A stretch of DNA of 64,000 nucleotides from Brachynemurus nebulosus (taxonomy: Eukaryota; Arthropoda; Insecta; Neuroptera; Myrmeleontidae), in assembly GCA_035578155.1 (NCBI GenBank), contig JAPWDM010000023.1:1798001-1862000 (forward strand), written 5' to 3'. Under the pieces are notes generated by a model. It ran no database searches and had not been told where the DNA came from. It saw nothing but the letters and a program-made list of their open reading frames with translations. The position numbers and the translations under genes are program-made. Shown one piece after another: positions 11,966-24,319 of this stretch (position 1 is the stretch's first letter; every line of letters starts with the position of its first letter).

Positions 11966-12720
11966 AATGACCAACAGAGGGTGTTACATATAGGAGCTAT
12001 GACCCCCATCCTCTTCGGGAAAAAACGATTGTGATTTGTATTCTCAATCTAAAAGGCCAGTGAACTAGAAAATAAATTTAAAATTTATTCGAAAAGGCTA
12101 GTGCGTACATCCTCAAAAAGCAAAAAGAAATATACAGTTGTTTGCAGACTTTTTAACAGTACTGTACTTTGATATATATTTAGCCCTATCTCTACTATAC
12201 ATCATAATAACATTAATTATGTATTTAATTTGAAACAATGTAACAGATCCGGCAATTAAGAGATATAAATAAATTCTACGGGGTTTATTGCTATCATAAA
12301 AAATTCCCATATTTCCGATTAAAAAATAAATTTTATAAATGAAATAAAATTTAAATACGTTTTAAAACATGTTAGGTAGCGAATTTACGAGGCAAGCAAA
12401 GATATGGAGAAAAGTTTCTAATAATAATTTATAAAAAAAAAAATTTGTGATATTTTGTGACATTTCCTATTAACCAGAGCATGTTTCAAAAAATTTAAAA
12501 ATAAAAGTACCAACAGCGTAACATGTCTTGCAACGTTAAAAATTATTCCTTCCTACGCAGTTTTTTCTTTTGAAACATCCGAGAAAAATACTATGTCGTG
12601 TTTAATTTTCTTATGTACATGTACTTCTTTGAAAAATTCACTTTGTAAAAGTATTTGTAATATTTTCTTTTTTTTTTAAATAATTTTCTTCATAAATTAA
12701 CTCACCCCTACATTAGGAAA
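11966..12720. other. AT-rich sequence, no feature recognised
   Basis: Homopolymer-rich sequence without a coding frame of note. Minus-strand frame 12113-12310 has no domain. Confidence 0.45.
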
Positions 12721-12960
12721 TCCATGTAATTCAAAGATCCCTGCCTCTAAGGGCTGCCCCCCCTAAATCCGGCCCTGATCAAAGTATAAAGTAGGCTTTT
12801 GCGCTCTGTGAAGAGGACACAAAATGTGTGTTTGCTGAGAACTATTACTTTTCGCTTTAAAGCGAAAAACGACGATCGTGCGCTCAACTTCGCTCTCGTG
12901 GACAATCGACAATTTCCCGCCGTTATTGCACAATATAGATACTATTATCATGATCAAGTG
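12721..12960. repeat. Truncated copy of the ATCGACAAT hairpin repeat
   Basis: The segment GCTCAACTTCGCTCTCGTGG followed by ACAATCGACAATTTCCCGCC and TTATTGCACAATATA matches the right part of the repeats at about 37.9-38.04 kb and 52.4-52.5 kb. Here the left stem strand is absent and is replaced by a perfect 20-bp palindrome TTTTCGCTTTAAAGCGAAAA at 12849-12868. GC content is higher than the surroundings. No coding function is claimed for the overlapping short frames. Confidence 0.6.
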
Positions 12961-13438
12961 AAATATAATTTTATTAAATTTCAAAATTACTAATATTAAT
13001 TAAAAATAATAAATAATTAGTGGATAAATAATTAAAAAAATGTATAGGTATACATATTTGATGGAAATATGTAATAGTGACAGCGATTTCTCAAATACAC
13101 CTGCAGATATTTCTGAAACTGCAAAAATTATAACATTAAAATTAATAAATGTTAAGAACGAATACATTTTACAAGATTGTAGAAAAAATTATGTGTGTAA
13201 TTCGAGCACAAAGTAACATTGTCGCTCTGACGCCAATGTTACTTTGTGTCCGCCTGGCGGCGTCGCGCGTCAACATTCTGAATCGAGCGGCAATGTACCA
13301 CTTTTGCGCTCTTAATACACAAGTATCTATTTTTCCCATCAGAACAATAATAACTATAACACAAAATTTGAAAATTTTACTAAGAAAATAAAAATTGTTT
13401 TAGTATAAAGATATCAGTTTATACGTAGCTTATGGTTT
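12961..13438. other. AT-rich sequence with a GC-rich hairpin
   Basis: At 13207-13248 a perfect 15-bp stem, CACAAAGTAACATTG and its complement, encloses a 12-base loop and is followed by a GC-rich CCGCCTGGCGGCGTCGCGCG tract. It is probably another decayed transposon terminus related to the hairpin repeats nearby. Frame 13149-13391 is unrecognised. Confidence 0.5.
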
Positions 13439-13446
13439 ATCATTTC

Positions 13447-14511
13447 GGCTGATCACGAATTGCATCCCGCGGTTGAAAAAGGTCGACCCGACCCTCAAGT
13501 TGTAAAAAAGGTAAAAAGGGAAACACACGAATTGCATCCCGCGGTCAGTATTTTATTGCTTTATTGCTTATACATACATACAAATACAACTTATTCATTA
13601 TTTTATATAAAATAATTGTTTCTAAAATCATTTATATTTTTGTTTTATGCAAGTTCCATCTCACCTGTTTATTGTATTTTAATAAAAAGAAATCGCCAAG
13701 TACGTATTCAGTCTACATTAAGTTAGGATTCGTAATCAGTAATTTCTTAAATTTTTTTATTATTTTTAATTTTAAATATCTTGGAGAAAATTTTCTCGGG
13801 AAAACAGTTTAATATCATTTTTCTTTGAATCTCTAATTTGCTATTGTGGTCTAGTTTTCTGTAGTTTAAGATTATCAACACAGGGCTATTTATGTGAACA
13901 ATTTCCATAAATGGTTGAACAAAAGCATTTTTTGTTTAATATATTAAAAAAAAAAAATTAAAAATCATTATCTGAAAATATCTAAAATTTAGTAAATTTT
14001 CATAATTGTATTTTATAAAAAAACCTTGAATGTACTAAATTTTCCTGAACCCTGAAAGTTGTAAAAAAAATAGCTACGGATAGGTTTCCCCGTAAAATTT
14101 TGTCCCAGTAAAAATTAATTGAAAAGTTATTCAATATTAAAAATAATAAAAATAGTTTAAGAAACTACTGACTACGGAACCCTATCTTAATGCAGGTCGA
14201 ATACGTACTTGGCGATTTTCTTTTTTATTAAAATACAATAAATAGATGAGATAAAACTTGAATAAAATAAAAATATGAATGATTTTGAAAAAAATTATTT
14301 TGGAAAATTATTTTAGATAAAATAATGAATAAATTGTATGTATGTATGTAAGTATTTGTAATCAACTACACCTTTAATAAAATATTGACCGCGAGATGCA
14401 ATTCGTGTGTTTGATTTTTGACCGCGGGATGCAATTCGTGTTTTTTTTTTTTATGGCGCCTTGGGGAGATGAAAAATTTTAGTGATCGCCGGATGCAATT
14501 CATGTTTAGCG
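13447..14511. mobile_element. Inverted-repeat MITE with GAATTGCATCC ends and 8-bp duplication
   Basis: Direct 8-bp repeats ATCATTTC flank the element (13439-13446 and 14512-14519). The termini read ACGAATTGCATCCCGCGGT on the left and are mirrored by GCCGGATGCAATTCAT on the right. The terminal motif is present twice on the left and three times on the right. The inner arms (13540-13700 and 14200-14400) are also inverted copies, e.g. AAATCGCCAAGTACGTATTC against GAATACGTACTTGGCGATTT. An 8-bp duplication suits hAT-like insertion, but the ends are not classical hAT. Confidence 0.7.
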
Positions 14512-14519
14512 ATCATTTC

Positions 14520-15665
14520 TATTCTGATACATAGTTGCCACTGTAATAATTGATCAGTTTTCAATGTTAGATCATTTTTATGATAATCGAGAGCTTAATA
14601 TTAACCACACTGTATTTTTAAAATGTAAAAAAATTTCATAATATGATTTAAGACACATATGTACAGGAGTATTGTATCGGTAACTGGCCGGTATATATGT
14701 ATACATATTATTGGAAAAATTGACTTAATATGTCTGTCAATGTGACAATTTATGTTTGTTACACATATTATAATGTTAGGTGACAATGGTAACATTACTT
14801 CTAAATTGCGCAAATAAAGAATATCGACGTAAAAAGTTATATTTTTTTTACTTATTGTTACATGAGAGGTTTATTGTTTTTTCAAATAAATTTGTGTTTA
14901 TTTAACGAAAATTTGCTGCCAGTTCGTCAAGTTTATTAAATTGCATCTAGGCAACAAATTTGTGTTGCAGAAAACACAAGTCTATTCAGTGGAAAGAGTA
15001 TAAAACTAATGTAATACGGTAAGACAATTTAACGAATACAATAAGTTAAAATATAATTCCTGTTATTCTATAATATTTCATTACTATGGTTTTGAAATCA
15101 GTTACATTTACCAAATAAAAACTCTTGTTTCATTTTTGTCATGTTTACGTACAATGAAATTAATTTTTGTTTCTATAAAAAGTCTATCCTAACTTTTTTT
15201 TCACGGTAAAAGTGAAAAAACTACAATTTTCCCAATTTTAGTATACATAAATTAATTTGTCATTAAAAAAATTGACCTCAGTTTGTTTCTAAAAATTGTA
15301 ATTATTAATCAGTCGAAAAAAACCATCGATATTTATGTTAGAAATCGCTCTAAGATCGAAGATCGTCCGAGTTATGCTGCAAACTCGATTTCGAAAAAAA
15401 AAAACGTTTTTAATAACAATTTAGTAGTTTCAACTTTAATTTACTTCTAACCAGCAATGCAAGCCCGACATAAAAGTATTTGGACATGACTTTAGAGGCA
15501 TAAATAAATTCATGTAATGATTCAGCATGTGTAAACATACACATTTTTAATAAAAAGCAATAACAGGAACTACAATAACAATAAGCTGATAAAAAAATAT
15601 TTTAAAAAGAAATTAAATACTTTTATTAAATTACATTTACACATTTCAATAAAATTACAAAAAAA

Positions 15666-15696
<31 letters not shown>

Positions 15697-16970
15697 GGAA
15701 TATAAAATTATATTTTTATATGTTATCCATCTTGTAAATGTTTACAGAAATTATTACACAGAGAATGTGTCTGTTACTGCTCAATACATGTTTACGATAA
15801 TATCGCACACATGTATAACTGAACGCAGAATTCTTGAGGTATCAAAGTACAACAAAAAGGAAAGATATATTTTTAGTAAGAGATATACATATATTTTATT
15901 ATATTAAGAAGATAAAATACTTTTGCAATAAAGATGGATATAGAGTAATTATATTTAAACTACCGCTATTAGTTTTTATATCTCTCACTCAAGTAATATT
16001 GCACTGTATATACAATGTATAAAAATACACTACGTTGTAAAAAAAAAATAATAGATCTTGAAATAGTTTGCTTATTTATATAGTAATACAATGATATACC
16101 TACTTAAATAAGTAATTTTAAATTAAATAAATAGTATTAAGAATTTGTTTCAAATATTATTGAAATTTAATGCTTCAAAACGACTTCACGCTATCAGTTT
16201 TAAAATATTAAATACTAACAGGAAAACTTTCTTATGAAAAATACCCTTACATATAGTAATAATAACATATTTAGGTATTTATAAATACGATTTTTTTAAT
16301 GGTGTAGAACGGTAGACCCTTACTTTCATTGATTTAACGGAGTAAAGTGGACTTTGATCGCTCAAAAACTTTGCGTATACCAATATGATCATTGATTGCG
16401 ATCGGCCTGTACGGTTGTTCCGCCTATTACACAGATACTGTGTACTCGGACCGTAAAATATTAATATGTAATTTTCAGAGGCACATTTACTTTTGTCATT
16501 GTTTACGCCGATAAACAAACCCTCACATTGTGAATATAATAATATATACGGATATATAAAACTGTATTAAATACATTTCTAATACTAAACCAACCACTTT
16601 CTACACCAGTTGACTTTCTTTATGTAAGTATAATATGTATATACATACAATACAAATATAGTGCCCTAAATTATAAATCTGTATGTCTATACTGGAATTG
16701 TAAATTAGCCATTATTTGAAATTATAATTTGCAATATAAAAACTATTATTTTCATTCGTAATGAAACTAAATATATTATTATAATCCAATAATGTTGTAA
16801 TCATATTCGTATTACATACTACATTGATCAATTAAGATATTATTTTTTGGAATTTTTAACAACTATAATAATTAATTATTATTTATACGTCTACGTATAA
16901 GACTGTACCTACATAATATAGATTTTTTTTTGATGTACTATAAATACGATTTTAGAATAAAAATATAAAT
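14520..16970. other. AT-rich sequence, simple repeats only
   Basis: No gene or bounded transposon is seen in about 2.4 kb. A (TAAA)n tract lies at 15669-15695. Short frames at 14601-14813, 15834-16022 and 16279-16518 lack recognisable domains and are treated as chance. Confidence 0.5.
15661..15696. repeat. (AAAT)n microsatellite
   Basis: A poly-A run passes into about six uninterrupted TAAA units. Confidence 0.9.
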
Positions 16971-16974
16971 TTAA

Positions 16975-17822
16975 GGGGGGAGTTCAAATAAAAAAGCAAC
17001 TTTTTTATTCATGGTTATTTTGCTTGTTGAAATTTTTTTCAAATTAGAGCGGGTGTCAAATAGAAAATTTTGTTTTTGAAATCATTACTCTTCCTTGTAG
17101 GGGGGAGGGGGGCCTTTTTCACAAGTTTTTAAGCGTTTACAAGGAACGCCATATCTCAAAAAGTAATGAATATTTTTAAAATATTTTTTCATTATTTTAT
17201 TCCTAAAGGACCTGTCCATAAAGCTGAGTATTATGGGTTTCAGGTAATTTTAAAAATTAACTATAAAATTGTAATCCCAAACTTCTAAAAATTATAAAAC
17301 CCAATTTTTTATAAAAAAAAAAAAATGTTTAAAAATAGTTACAATTGTTCAAATGGAAAAAGCATACTCCACTTTATGCGCAATATGTTTATGAACAAAA
17401 TTTTAAAAAAATTCTAGAACTTGAGATATGATTTTCCTTGTCGGGAAAAACACAACTTTCGGGAAACGGTAAAAAACAAATATAATTACAAAAGAAGCGG
17501 TTTACTCACTGTTTATTCAAACTCTCCAGCCCCATTCATTGTCCCCTCTTGTTCCTTTTTCGTGCATACTATAACTCATATACACACCAAAACTAAATAT
17601 TTTGATCAAATCGCGAGAGGGGGGAGTAGCGTTGTCTGCAAAGGAGCAGCAACTTGGCTATGCAGCGGCTTACAAATAAATATTTTTCTACTCAAAACAA
17701 AATTTTTTTGGCCATGTTTTATATATCACCGTGTTTGTAAAGAACCACAGAACAAAATAAAAACAAAAAACAAGATTCGAAAAAAATTAGTTTATTAGCC
17801 GTTTCTGGCGTGAACTCCCCGC
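16975..17822. mobile_element. TTAA-flanked piggyBac-like MITE
   Basis: TTAA flanks both ends (16971-16974 and 17823-17826). The left terminus GGGGGGAGTTCA and right terminus TGAACTCCCCGC are inverted repeats with one mismatch in 12. TTAA target sites are typical of piggyBac. The 125-codon open frame 17421-17798 inside has no recognisable transposase motif. Superfamily is inferred from the target site. Confidence 0.65.
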
Positions 17823-17826
17823 TTAA

Positions 17827-18514
17827 GACTACAGTAACTTCAGCGCTTTTTTCTTTTAACTCAAAAAAGGTCTAAACAATAAACAACATGAGTGTATTTT
17901 GCTTCCTAGACTCCCAAAGTCTTTAAAACTTTTTGAACAATTTTGATTTCGTGTTTCTCTCTCGATCAGTTTGTCTGTCTGTGAGTCCGAAAATTTTACC
18001 AAGTCATATAACATTTTTGATAAAATTTTCATAATTTATGTAGCTTAGTTCCTAGATGGTCATCTACGAATTTCGTTTCAATTAGATTAATGATAGTTAA
18101 GGTGCGTGCGCAAACGTGAAATATATTAAAAAACGCGGGCTGCATGAAATGGACTCCTTATTTTTCTTATCACTCTGAAAACAAAGAATTTTTAATTTTT
18201 TTTTTTTAAATTATTTGATATGTAATTTTTTTAATATTTTCTACTGATTTTGATTCAAAAAGTTACGCACTCAATCTTCGTAATTTCCATTGTTATATAG
18301 CCGATTAGAAAAAGTTAAAAACAGTTAATCCTTGTTAGTTCTTGTTTTAAAGTTATTATTGTTTCAAACATGACGTTAAATAATATAATAAGAGATGAAG
18401 TTTAACATAAGGTGCTGTTTAAGCACAAAATCATATTAAAAGCTGAATAAAAGTTTGTTATGAGTACAAGGAAGCTGTTTGCCATCGTCCATTAGAAGTG
18501 TATTTCATTTTATT
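17827..18514. other. AT-rich sequence, no feature recognised
   Basis: A short TTTGTCTGTCTGTGAGTC phrase near 17970 is reminiscent of insect repeat families but no element can be bounded. Confidence 0.45.
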
Positions 18515-18522
18515 GTCTAAAT

Positions 18523-19081
18523 CAGTGTTTTTCAACCTGTGGGTCGCGACCCCCCAAGACACTTTTTCTTTGGTTTTGTTTTATTACTCTCATTGAAATT
18601 TGAAATTGACAGTTGTGCATACGTTTCCAGAAACCTATCTATTTTCAATAATTACAATGAGCATAGAATTTTTAATATTAGACTATAAAAGACAGTGAGC
18701 AACTACTAAACAAACAACAAGGCAATTCAATAAATTTAAACAGTAACGCGAGTTCACAATTCAAAGAATTCAAATGGATTACGCTCTAATGGAAGAGTTA
18801 AACGGCGACGACCGTCGCGCGTGCGTGTGTCACTTTTTACGTCACGCGCGCGTTCAGAAGCTACTATAAGTTATCAACTTCGATGTCGGTATAAAAATAT
18901 GCCTGTTTCAATGCGTTAATTACGTATTTAATCGATACCTATGAAAATAATCAATAATGATGAACGGATTCGATATTTATAACATAAAAAAATAAAAGTT
19001 AATAATAGCGGAGGGTAAGGAGCCGCGAAATTTTTTTCCATACTAAGGGGATCGCGCCATGAAAAAGGTTGAAAAACACTG
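18523..19081. mobile_element. hAT-type MITE (CAGTGTTTTTCAACC ends)
   Basis: The termini CAGTGTTTTTCAACC and GGTTGAAAAACACTG are perfect inverted repeats of 15 bp, with GGGTCGCGACCCC just inside the left end. Flanks are GTCTAAAT (18515-18522) and GTCTTAAT (19082-19089), 7 of 8 identical. CAGTG termini with 8-bp duplications are characteristic of the hAT superfamily. The GC-rich block GACCGTCGCGCGTGCGTGTG lies inside at about 18810. No transposase is present. Confidence 0.88.
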
Positions 19082-19089
19082 GTCTTAAT

Positions 19090-19820
19090 TATTGTAGAAA
19101 CTTCTTTATTGTAAGCTACCGCAGTTGAAACGTTCCGCGTCATCGCGTGAGGTAATATGGCATACTCGGCTTCTTGGCATTGATACCAGAGACGCTAGTG
19201 TTCCTAACCGTAGGACAAATTCTGTGGGAAATGATTTGTCAGTTTTCGGAAAATTATCCGATTGTACTTTCACAAATCTGGCTCCCGTCGTTATAATAAA
19301 AAACAAAATTAATTCACTTTCTAATAAAAAAGAAAAATGAATCTTAATAAGCTAAATAAGTGTACGTAGCAACATTTTTCGGTCAGTAAACGATGGTGAA
19401 CAAAATGAATGAAACTTTTCGTTGCTTATATATTTCATTCTACATTTTGTTGGCGCGCGTTTAAAATTTCATCAAAAATTATATTAAATTTCAAATTATC
19501 TTTTTCTTTAAAAAAAATTACAAATTATACACGTTTTTGTAGTATCTTAACCCAAAAACATATCCATGTTAAAAATTCTTTCTTGTACTCTTACACAACA
19601 CAATAAAGAATTAAAATTTTCTTAAAAGTAACATAATTTATGTAAAATAAAATTTACATATTACTTAATTATAATTAAAATTGAAAAATGTTAATTAGAA
19701 AAAAAATTATTATCTGATATTCAGCACTTTAATCTACCTACGTACACTGGATTTCATCTATAATGGCCGAATAGACAGTTCTCGTACTTCTAGCATTTTA
19801 GATTTTCGAATTATACACCG
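19090..19820. other. Unassigned sequence
   Basis: Overlapping short frames on both strands at 19106-19340 show no domain, and the base composition there is somewhat less A/T-rich. No element boundary could be placed. Confidence 0.4.
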
Positions 19821-19824
19821 TTAA

Positions 19825-20668
19825 GGAGAGGTTTGCTCGAGAGTCCTTAAAAATTATGTATTTTTCTAGAATTTTTTTTCTCAAGAACGGAAGTAAATAT
19901 CAATTTCAAATTTTGTGCACATATTTATTAAGTATTAAACTACACAAAAAAAATTTTTCAACGAAAAATATAAAAAAGTGCCCATTTTATAGATAGTGCA
20001 GTGTGACGATCCGAAAATCCAATGCCTTGTTGGTGGACATCCTAGCGCTGGTAATAAACCACCGAAATTCAAAAACAAAAAAGATTTATAAAATATATGA
20101 AGAGTACCGGCACCTCTACCTATAATATCAATAAATTGCTGAAAGAAAAAAAATGGCGGATATCTGAACTTTTGATTACGATTTTTATCTTATCTTAGAG
20201 GTGCCGAAGAATTGAATTATTTTTAAAATAAAAAATTAAAAAAAGGATCCATCGAATAGTTTTTGAGTTATCGTGTCCACCAGTTCCAAAAATGTAGTTC
20301 CGAGATATTATAAAATATATATAAAGAAACGTATTTTCAAAATTTTATACTTAATACTCATTATTGCGTGAACTACGTTTTTTGAATTTTTTTTTTTTTT
20401 ATAGAAAGCTGGATTTGGTTAATGTGCAAGAATCTTGTTTTTAAATTATTTTCAGTAAAATCACTTTGGAAACATATACTACACATAATTTGCTATCAAT
20501 TTCGGCAAAAAAAAATCTATTTTTTAATCAAATCTCAAGTAAACCTTCCCTTAAATTACTTTCAGCAAAATCACTTTGGGAACATATTCTACACATAATT
20601 AGCTACTAATTTCTGCAAAAAAAAAGAAAAAATCGATTTTTTTTAACGACTCTCAAGTAAACCTCCCC
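19825..20668. mobile_element. TTAA-flanked piggyBac-like MITE
   Basis: TTAA lies at 19821-19824 and 20669-20672. The left end GGAGAGGTTTGCTCGAGAGT and the right end ACTCTCAAGTAAACCTCCCC are inverted repeats with about 17 of 20 positions matched. A partial internal duplicate of the right end is found near 20530 (CTCAAGTAAACCTTCCCTTA) together with a repeated TTTCAGCAAAATCACTTTGG block. No ORF of note. Confidence 0.78.
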
Positions 20669-20672
20669 TTAA

Positions 20673-21393
20673 GTTGAAATAACGTAGCCTCAAATCGCTT
20701 TTCAAAATTTCTTGTTATTATTAAATTGCGTAGCTTTACCCAGTAAAAAGTTGGTGTCACGTAGAATTGAGCCACTATATCCGAAATTAACTGCAGATAA
20801 TACATAATTTTTTCCACCCAGAATCAGTTTTCAAGTTACGCATTTTTAAAAAACATATGGTGGTTCCGTGGTTATATACTAATATGTACATTTTGTGAAT
20901 ACGTATACACAACATATGTATGTATACGTTACGTAATTGTATATATGTATTTGATTTCACCTTGGAATAATGAGACAAAAAAAGCGTAACCGGAAACAAA
21001 CAAAAAACATATTCTCTAATTTGAATATCTTAATAAAATTAATGTCAGTCAAAATATCAAATGTATTAGCGCACCAAATTAGACGAATATGTATTGAGAA
21101 CAATAACATTGCCACTGGACAGATAAAATGCGCAGTGATCATCAGTTGAACATTTAAAATATTTATCGGTAGACAGAGATAACATAAAAAAAGTTTCATA
21201 GAAAATACGTAACTCAAAACATTTCAAAACCTTCCAATTTCCCTGAAAGTTATTTTCCTAGTCAAAATAAAGAAATAATACACACGGGAACATTTTTAAA
21301 TATATTATATCATTTTTTATAATATTACAAAAATTGCAATACATACATATATAAAGAAAACTGAATGATGCAATAATTTATATTCTTATGTAA
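20673..21393. other. AT-rich sequence with a reversed CAGCTGAAC-family fragment
   Basis: At about 21127-21230 the sequence reads CAGTTGAACATTTAAAA and continues to AAAAAAAGTTTCATAGAAAA and CGTAACTCAAAA, the reverse complement of the right portion of the MITEs at 36.3, 49.5 and 55.2 kb. This explains the similar short peptides seen at these sites. No other feature is supported. Confidence 0.5.
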
Positions 21394-21808
21394 TCTATAC
21401 ATATTATAATAAAATTGTAACGAGACCATTTCTGTACATGGAATATTTTTTGAAAATTGTACCGGTACTGTAAATAGTTATCGATGTAGATACCAAAACA
21501 GCGATTTTTAGAATTTTTGTCTGTCTGTTTGTCTGTCTGTCTGTTCACGCATTACGCAAAAACTATTGGACGGATTTTACTGAAATTTGGTGTGATGATA
21601 TCTTATCACCTAGGTCAACATCTAAAATACTTTTCACTCCGAGAAAATTCCTCATTCCCACGGGAAAATGGAAAAACCATTTTGAGCATGTGTATGCATT
21701 ACACAAAAATTATTATTCTTCGCAAGTTCTGTATAATTATTACACTTACATACTTCTCATTGAGTTTATAACAATGCTTTGCGCGAACGACGTCGCGGGT
21801 ACGGCTAG
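21394..21808 (+). mobile_element. Short non-autonomous Helitron
   Basis: The 5' end is TCTATACATATTATAATAAA after an A, and the 3' end is CTAG before a T, matching Helitron insertion between A and T without target duplication. A small stem, CGCGA/TCGCG (21782-21786 and 21793-21797), sits about 7 bases before CTAG, as expected for the 3' hairpin. The 3' phrase ACGACGTCGCGGGTACGGCTAG resembles the common insect Helitron terminus. A (TGTC)n tract is at about 21519-21543. The open frame 21517-21771 is internal to the element and not a gene. Confidence 0.72.
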
Positions 21809-21970
21809 TGTACTGATAAAAACAGTCACGAACTAAGTCCGCCGCAAATTAATGTTTAAATTTCTTTTAATCGCATAGAAAAGGTTACATAGTTGGATAT
21901 TTCAGGGAGTTCAGTTTGTTTTGGACTGCTCAAAGAGATACGAATTGTCACTCTGGCAGATAATTATATA

Positions 21971-22873
21971 CCGTAAAACCGTCTAGACCCGGACACTTTT
22001 TTACATTTTTTGGTATAATTTTATGTTTATACATGTTTCCTTCATAGATATCACCAATAAAAGTATTACCATTAGAAAGAGCGTATATTATTTGTTATAT
22101 CCCTGACCCATTTGTTTCATTATAAGTAAAAATAAAAAAAAAAAAAAATAATTAGTAAGTGTCCGGGTCTACACCCCAAATCCGTCTTGATCCGGACACT
22201 TACTTAAATAATGTAATAACATGCAAACTAACCTCTCCCGTCGGGTTTAGGACAGTGTTTTATATCGACTGATGTCTTTGAACCTGTCAAAGGCTTCAAA
22301 ACATTTTGTGGGAAGGGAGAGGGGTCAATACACAGTATACCTCTCTATGAAGTAAACATGCGATATGACACCAGAAGGAGGCATAAACCGCGTAATTCTG
22401 GTGGGAATATAACGTATGGACAGTGGGAGTTACAACTGGTACGAATCGCGGCCATAGTATAATAAACTGATGTGTCCGGGTCTAAACGGATATATGTATA
22501 TAGCACGTATTTTTATATATATATACATCGAATATAACTTCAAACATCATTAAATGATGCGCGGTAAAATTCTGAACACATACATATGAAAATTAAAAGA
22601 ATATGACAATTATGACGAAAATTCCATGTCTAAGTTAGACACACATTTTATTTCTTTGAAAAACTGAAGAATAGTAATCCTGTAAAATGAGATAGTAAAA
22701 GTTGAAATCCGTAGTTTTTATTGGTACAGCTGTTTAGAAGATGTTTTTCTCTCTCTAATGACGTCAAGAACAAATGTTTATTGTAGCAGGTTAATGTAGA
22801 AACTACTTAGTTTGAAGATTGGTGCAAAGTGTCGGGGTCTAGACCCCCTGTCCGGGTCTAGACGGTTTTACGG
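21971..22873. mobile_element. TA-flanked MITE with 25-bp perfect ends
   Basis: CCGTAAAACCGTCTAGACCC at the left end is matched over 25 bp by the reverse complement at 22849-22873. TA flanks lie at 21969-21970 and 22874-22875. Terminal-type motifs such as GTCCGGGTCTA recur at about 22160-22205, 22470 and 22830-22862, so the element carries several internal copies of its own end. No ORF. Tc1/mariner/pogo-like by TA duplication. Confidence 0.88.
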
Positions 22874-23503
22874 TATGTACTTTTAAGGAAGTTTTTTATT
22901 TTTTTATTATTTTACTTCTTTTGTTCCACATTCGGGCCCTTCTGATTACAGGCTCAAGACAACTATATTTTGGGCGCAAGACCACTGCACTCGGCCAGGT
23001 AAAATAATGTTAATTACTATGGACAACTGCACTCGCTTTCAGAACATAACCCCTGGTGAGAATGGACAACTGCACTCGATTTACATTAGTAAAAAGAGGG
23101 GAAAATTATAAGATTTTTTTTTTTAATTTACCACAAATATTTTAAACTTTTATCTAAAATGTCCTAGACTTTGCCGTTGAAATTATTATTATGTATTAAT
23201 CTTGATTTTTTATTCGTTTTGATCCACATACAAGAGAAATGCGCACCAACTTCAATAATTTTAAATTAATAAATATTTTAATAATATCATTTTACGGCAA
23301 AATAGTTGCTCTTAGTCCATTTAATTTAATCGGTTTAGATAATGATACAAATTGACTGTTTCATTTGCAACATCTGCATTAAAGTTTAAATTCATATATT
23401 TTTCCGCAACTTTAAAGGTTGCCACAAAAAGTTACTGCGGAATAAAGCAGCGGAAATTTACAGAAACTGTTTGATATTAATTACAGAAAATGTAGTAGTA
23501 GAT

Positions 23504-24025
23504 TTTGAGAAGGCGATTTAAAAGGCCATTGATGAAGTGTTTCCTGAATCGAATATAATTGGTTGTCCCTTTCACCTTAGCTCTTGGTGACGAAAAATAC
23601 AAAACACTAGACTACTTTCAGAATATCGAGACTGCGATTCAGACATTAGAAAATGGCTACGATTAACTTTTGGAGTTAACGTTTTTAAATCCAGAAGTTG
23701 GAAATTTTTTAACTATGGAATTGATGGAAATAAAACCGAATGATGAGAGGATTGATTCTTAGTAGAAACATATGGAGATGAAGAAGCAGATTTTCCACCA
23801 TATATTTGGGCTTCTATGACTGCAGATGGTCACAGATCTACAAATACGTATGAATCGTTCCACAATCATTTTAACCAAAAATTCTACAATAGCCATTCGT
23901 CCTTATATGTATTTATAGACGCTTTAAAAAGCATCCGAACAGAAACATATATATTAAAATTCAAAGTTCGAAAAAAAAGTAGAATTGAAAAAAAATTCAT
24001 TTTCGACAAAAAAAACAATAGATAG
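23504..24025 (+). pseudogene. MULE transposase relic
   Basis: Conceptual translation of the plus strand gives KAIDEVFPESNIIGCPFHL followed by a stop and RKIQN (about 23521-23604). A later frame reads FPPYIWASMTADGHRSTN then YESFHNHFN (about 23790-23870). Known MULE transposases have a conserved GC-x-FH-x(n)-W-R-x-Q segment and a downstream P-x-x-W ... R-x-TN-x-x-E-x-x-H motif, in this order. Stops and frame changes show it is dead. The last open part, 23816-24025, is 69 codons. The catalytic N-terminal half is not recognisable. Confidence 0.72.
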
Positions 24026-24319
24026 GTAACTTATTATTCATGAAAAAACTATATTAAATCGAATTATACGCGTTGTATTTGTTAATACATACATATTTAA
24101 TGTATTTTTTTTGAGAATATATATATATTTTTATTGCCAGACCAACATATTACATAATGTTATACATAGCATTGTTGTCTTAGGTAATAACAGTAAGACT
24201 GATTTTTATAACTTTATAAGTGTGTTGACATAATACGATTAATTAATTAATACGATTAGTAAACAAAATTTGTATCTCATCAAAGTCATAAACAAAACAT
24301 GGTCTCGTATACAGCGTGT

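Noticed and set aside
17421..17798. 125-codon plus-strand frame inside the TTAA element
   Set aside because: No DDE motif, Cys-rich C-terminus or other piggyBac transposase feature is visible; it crosses A-rich low-complexity DNA.
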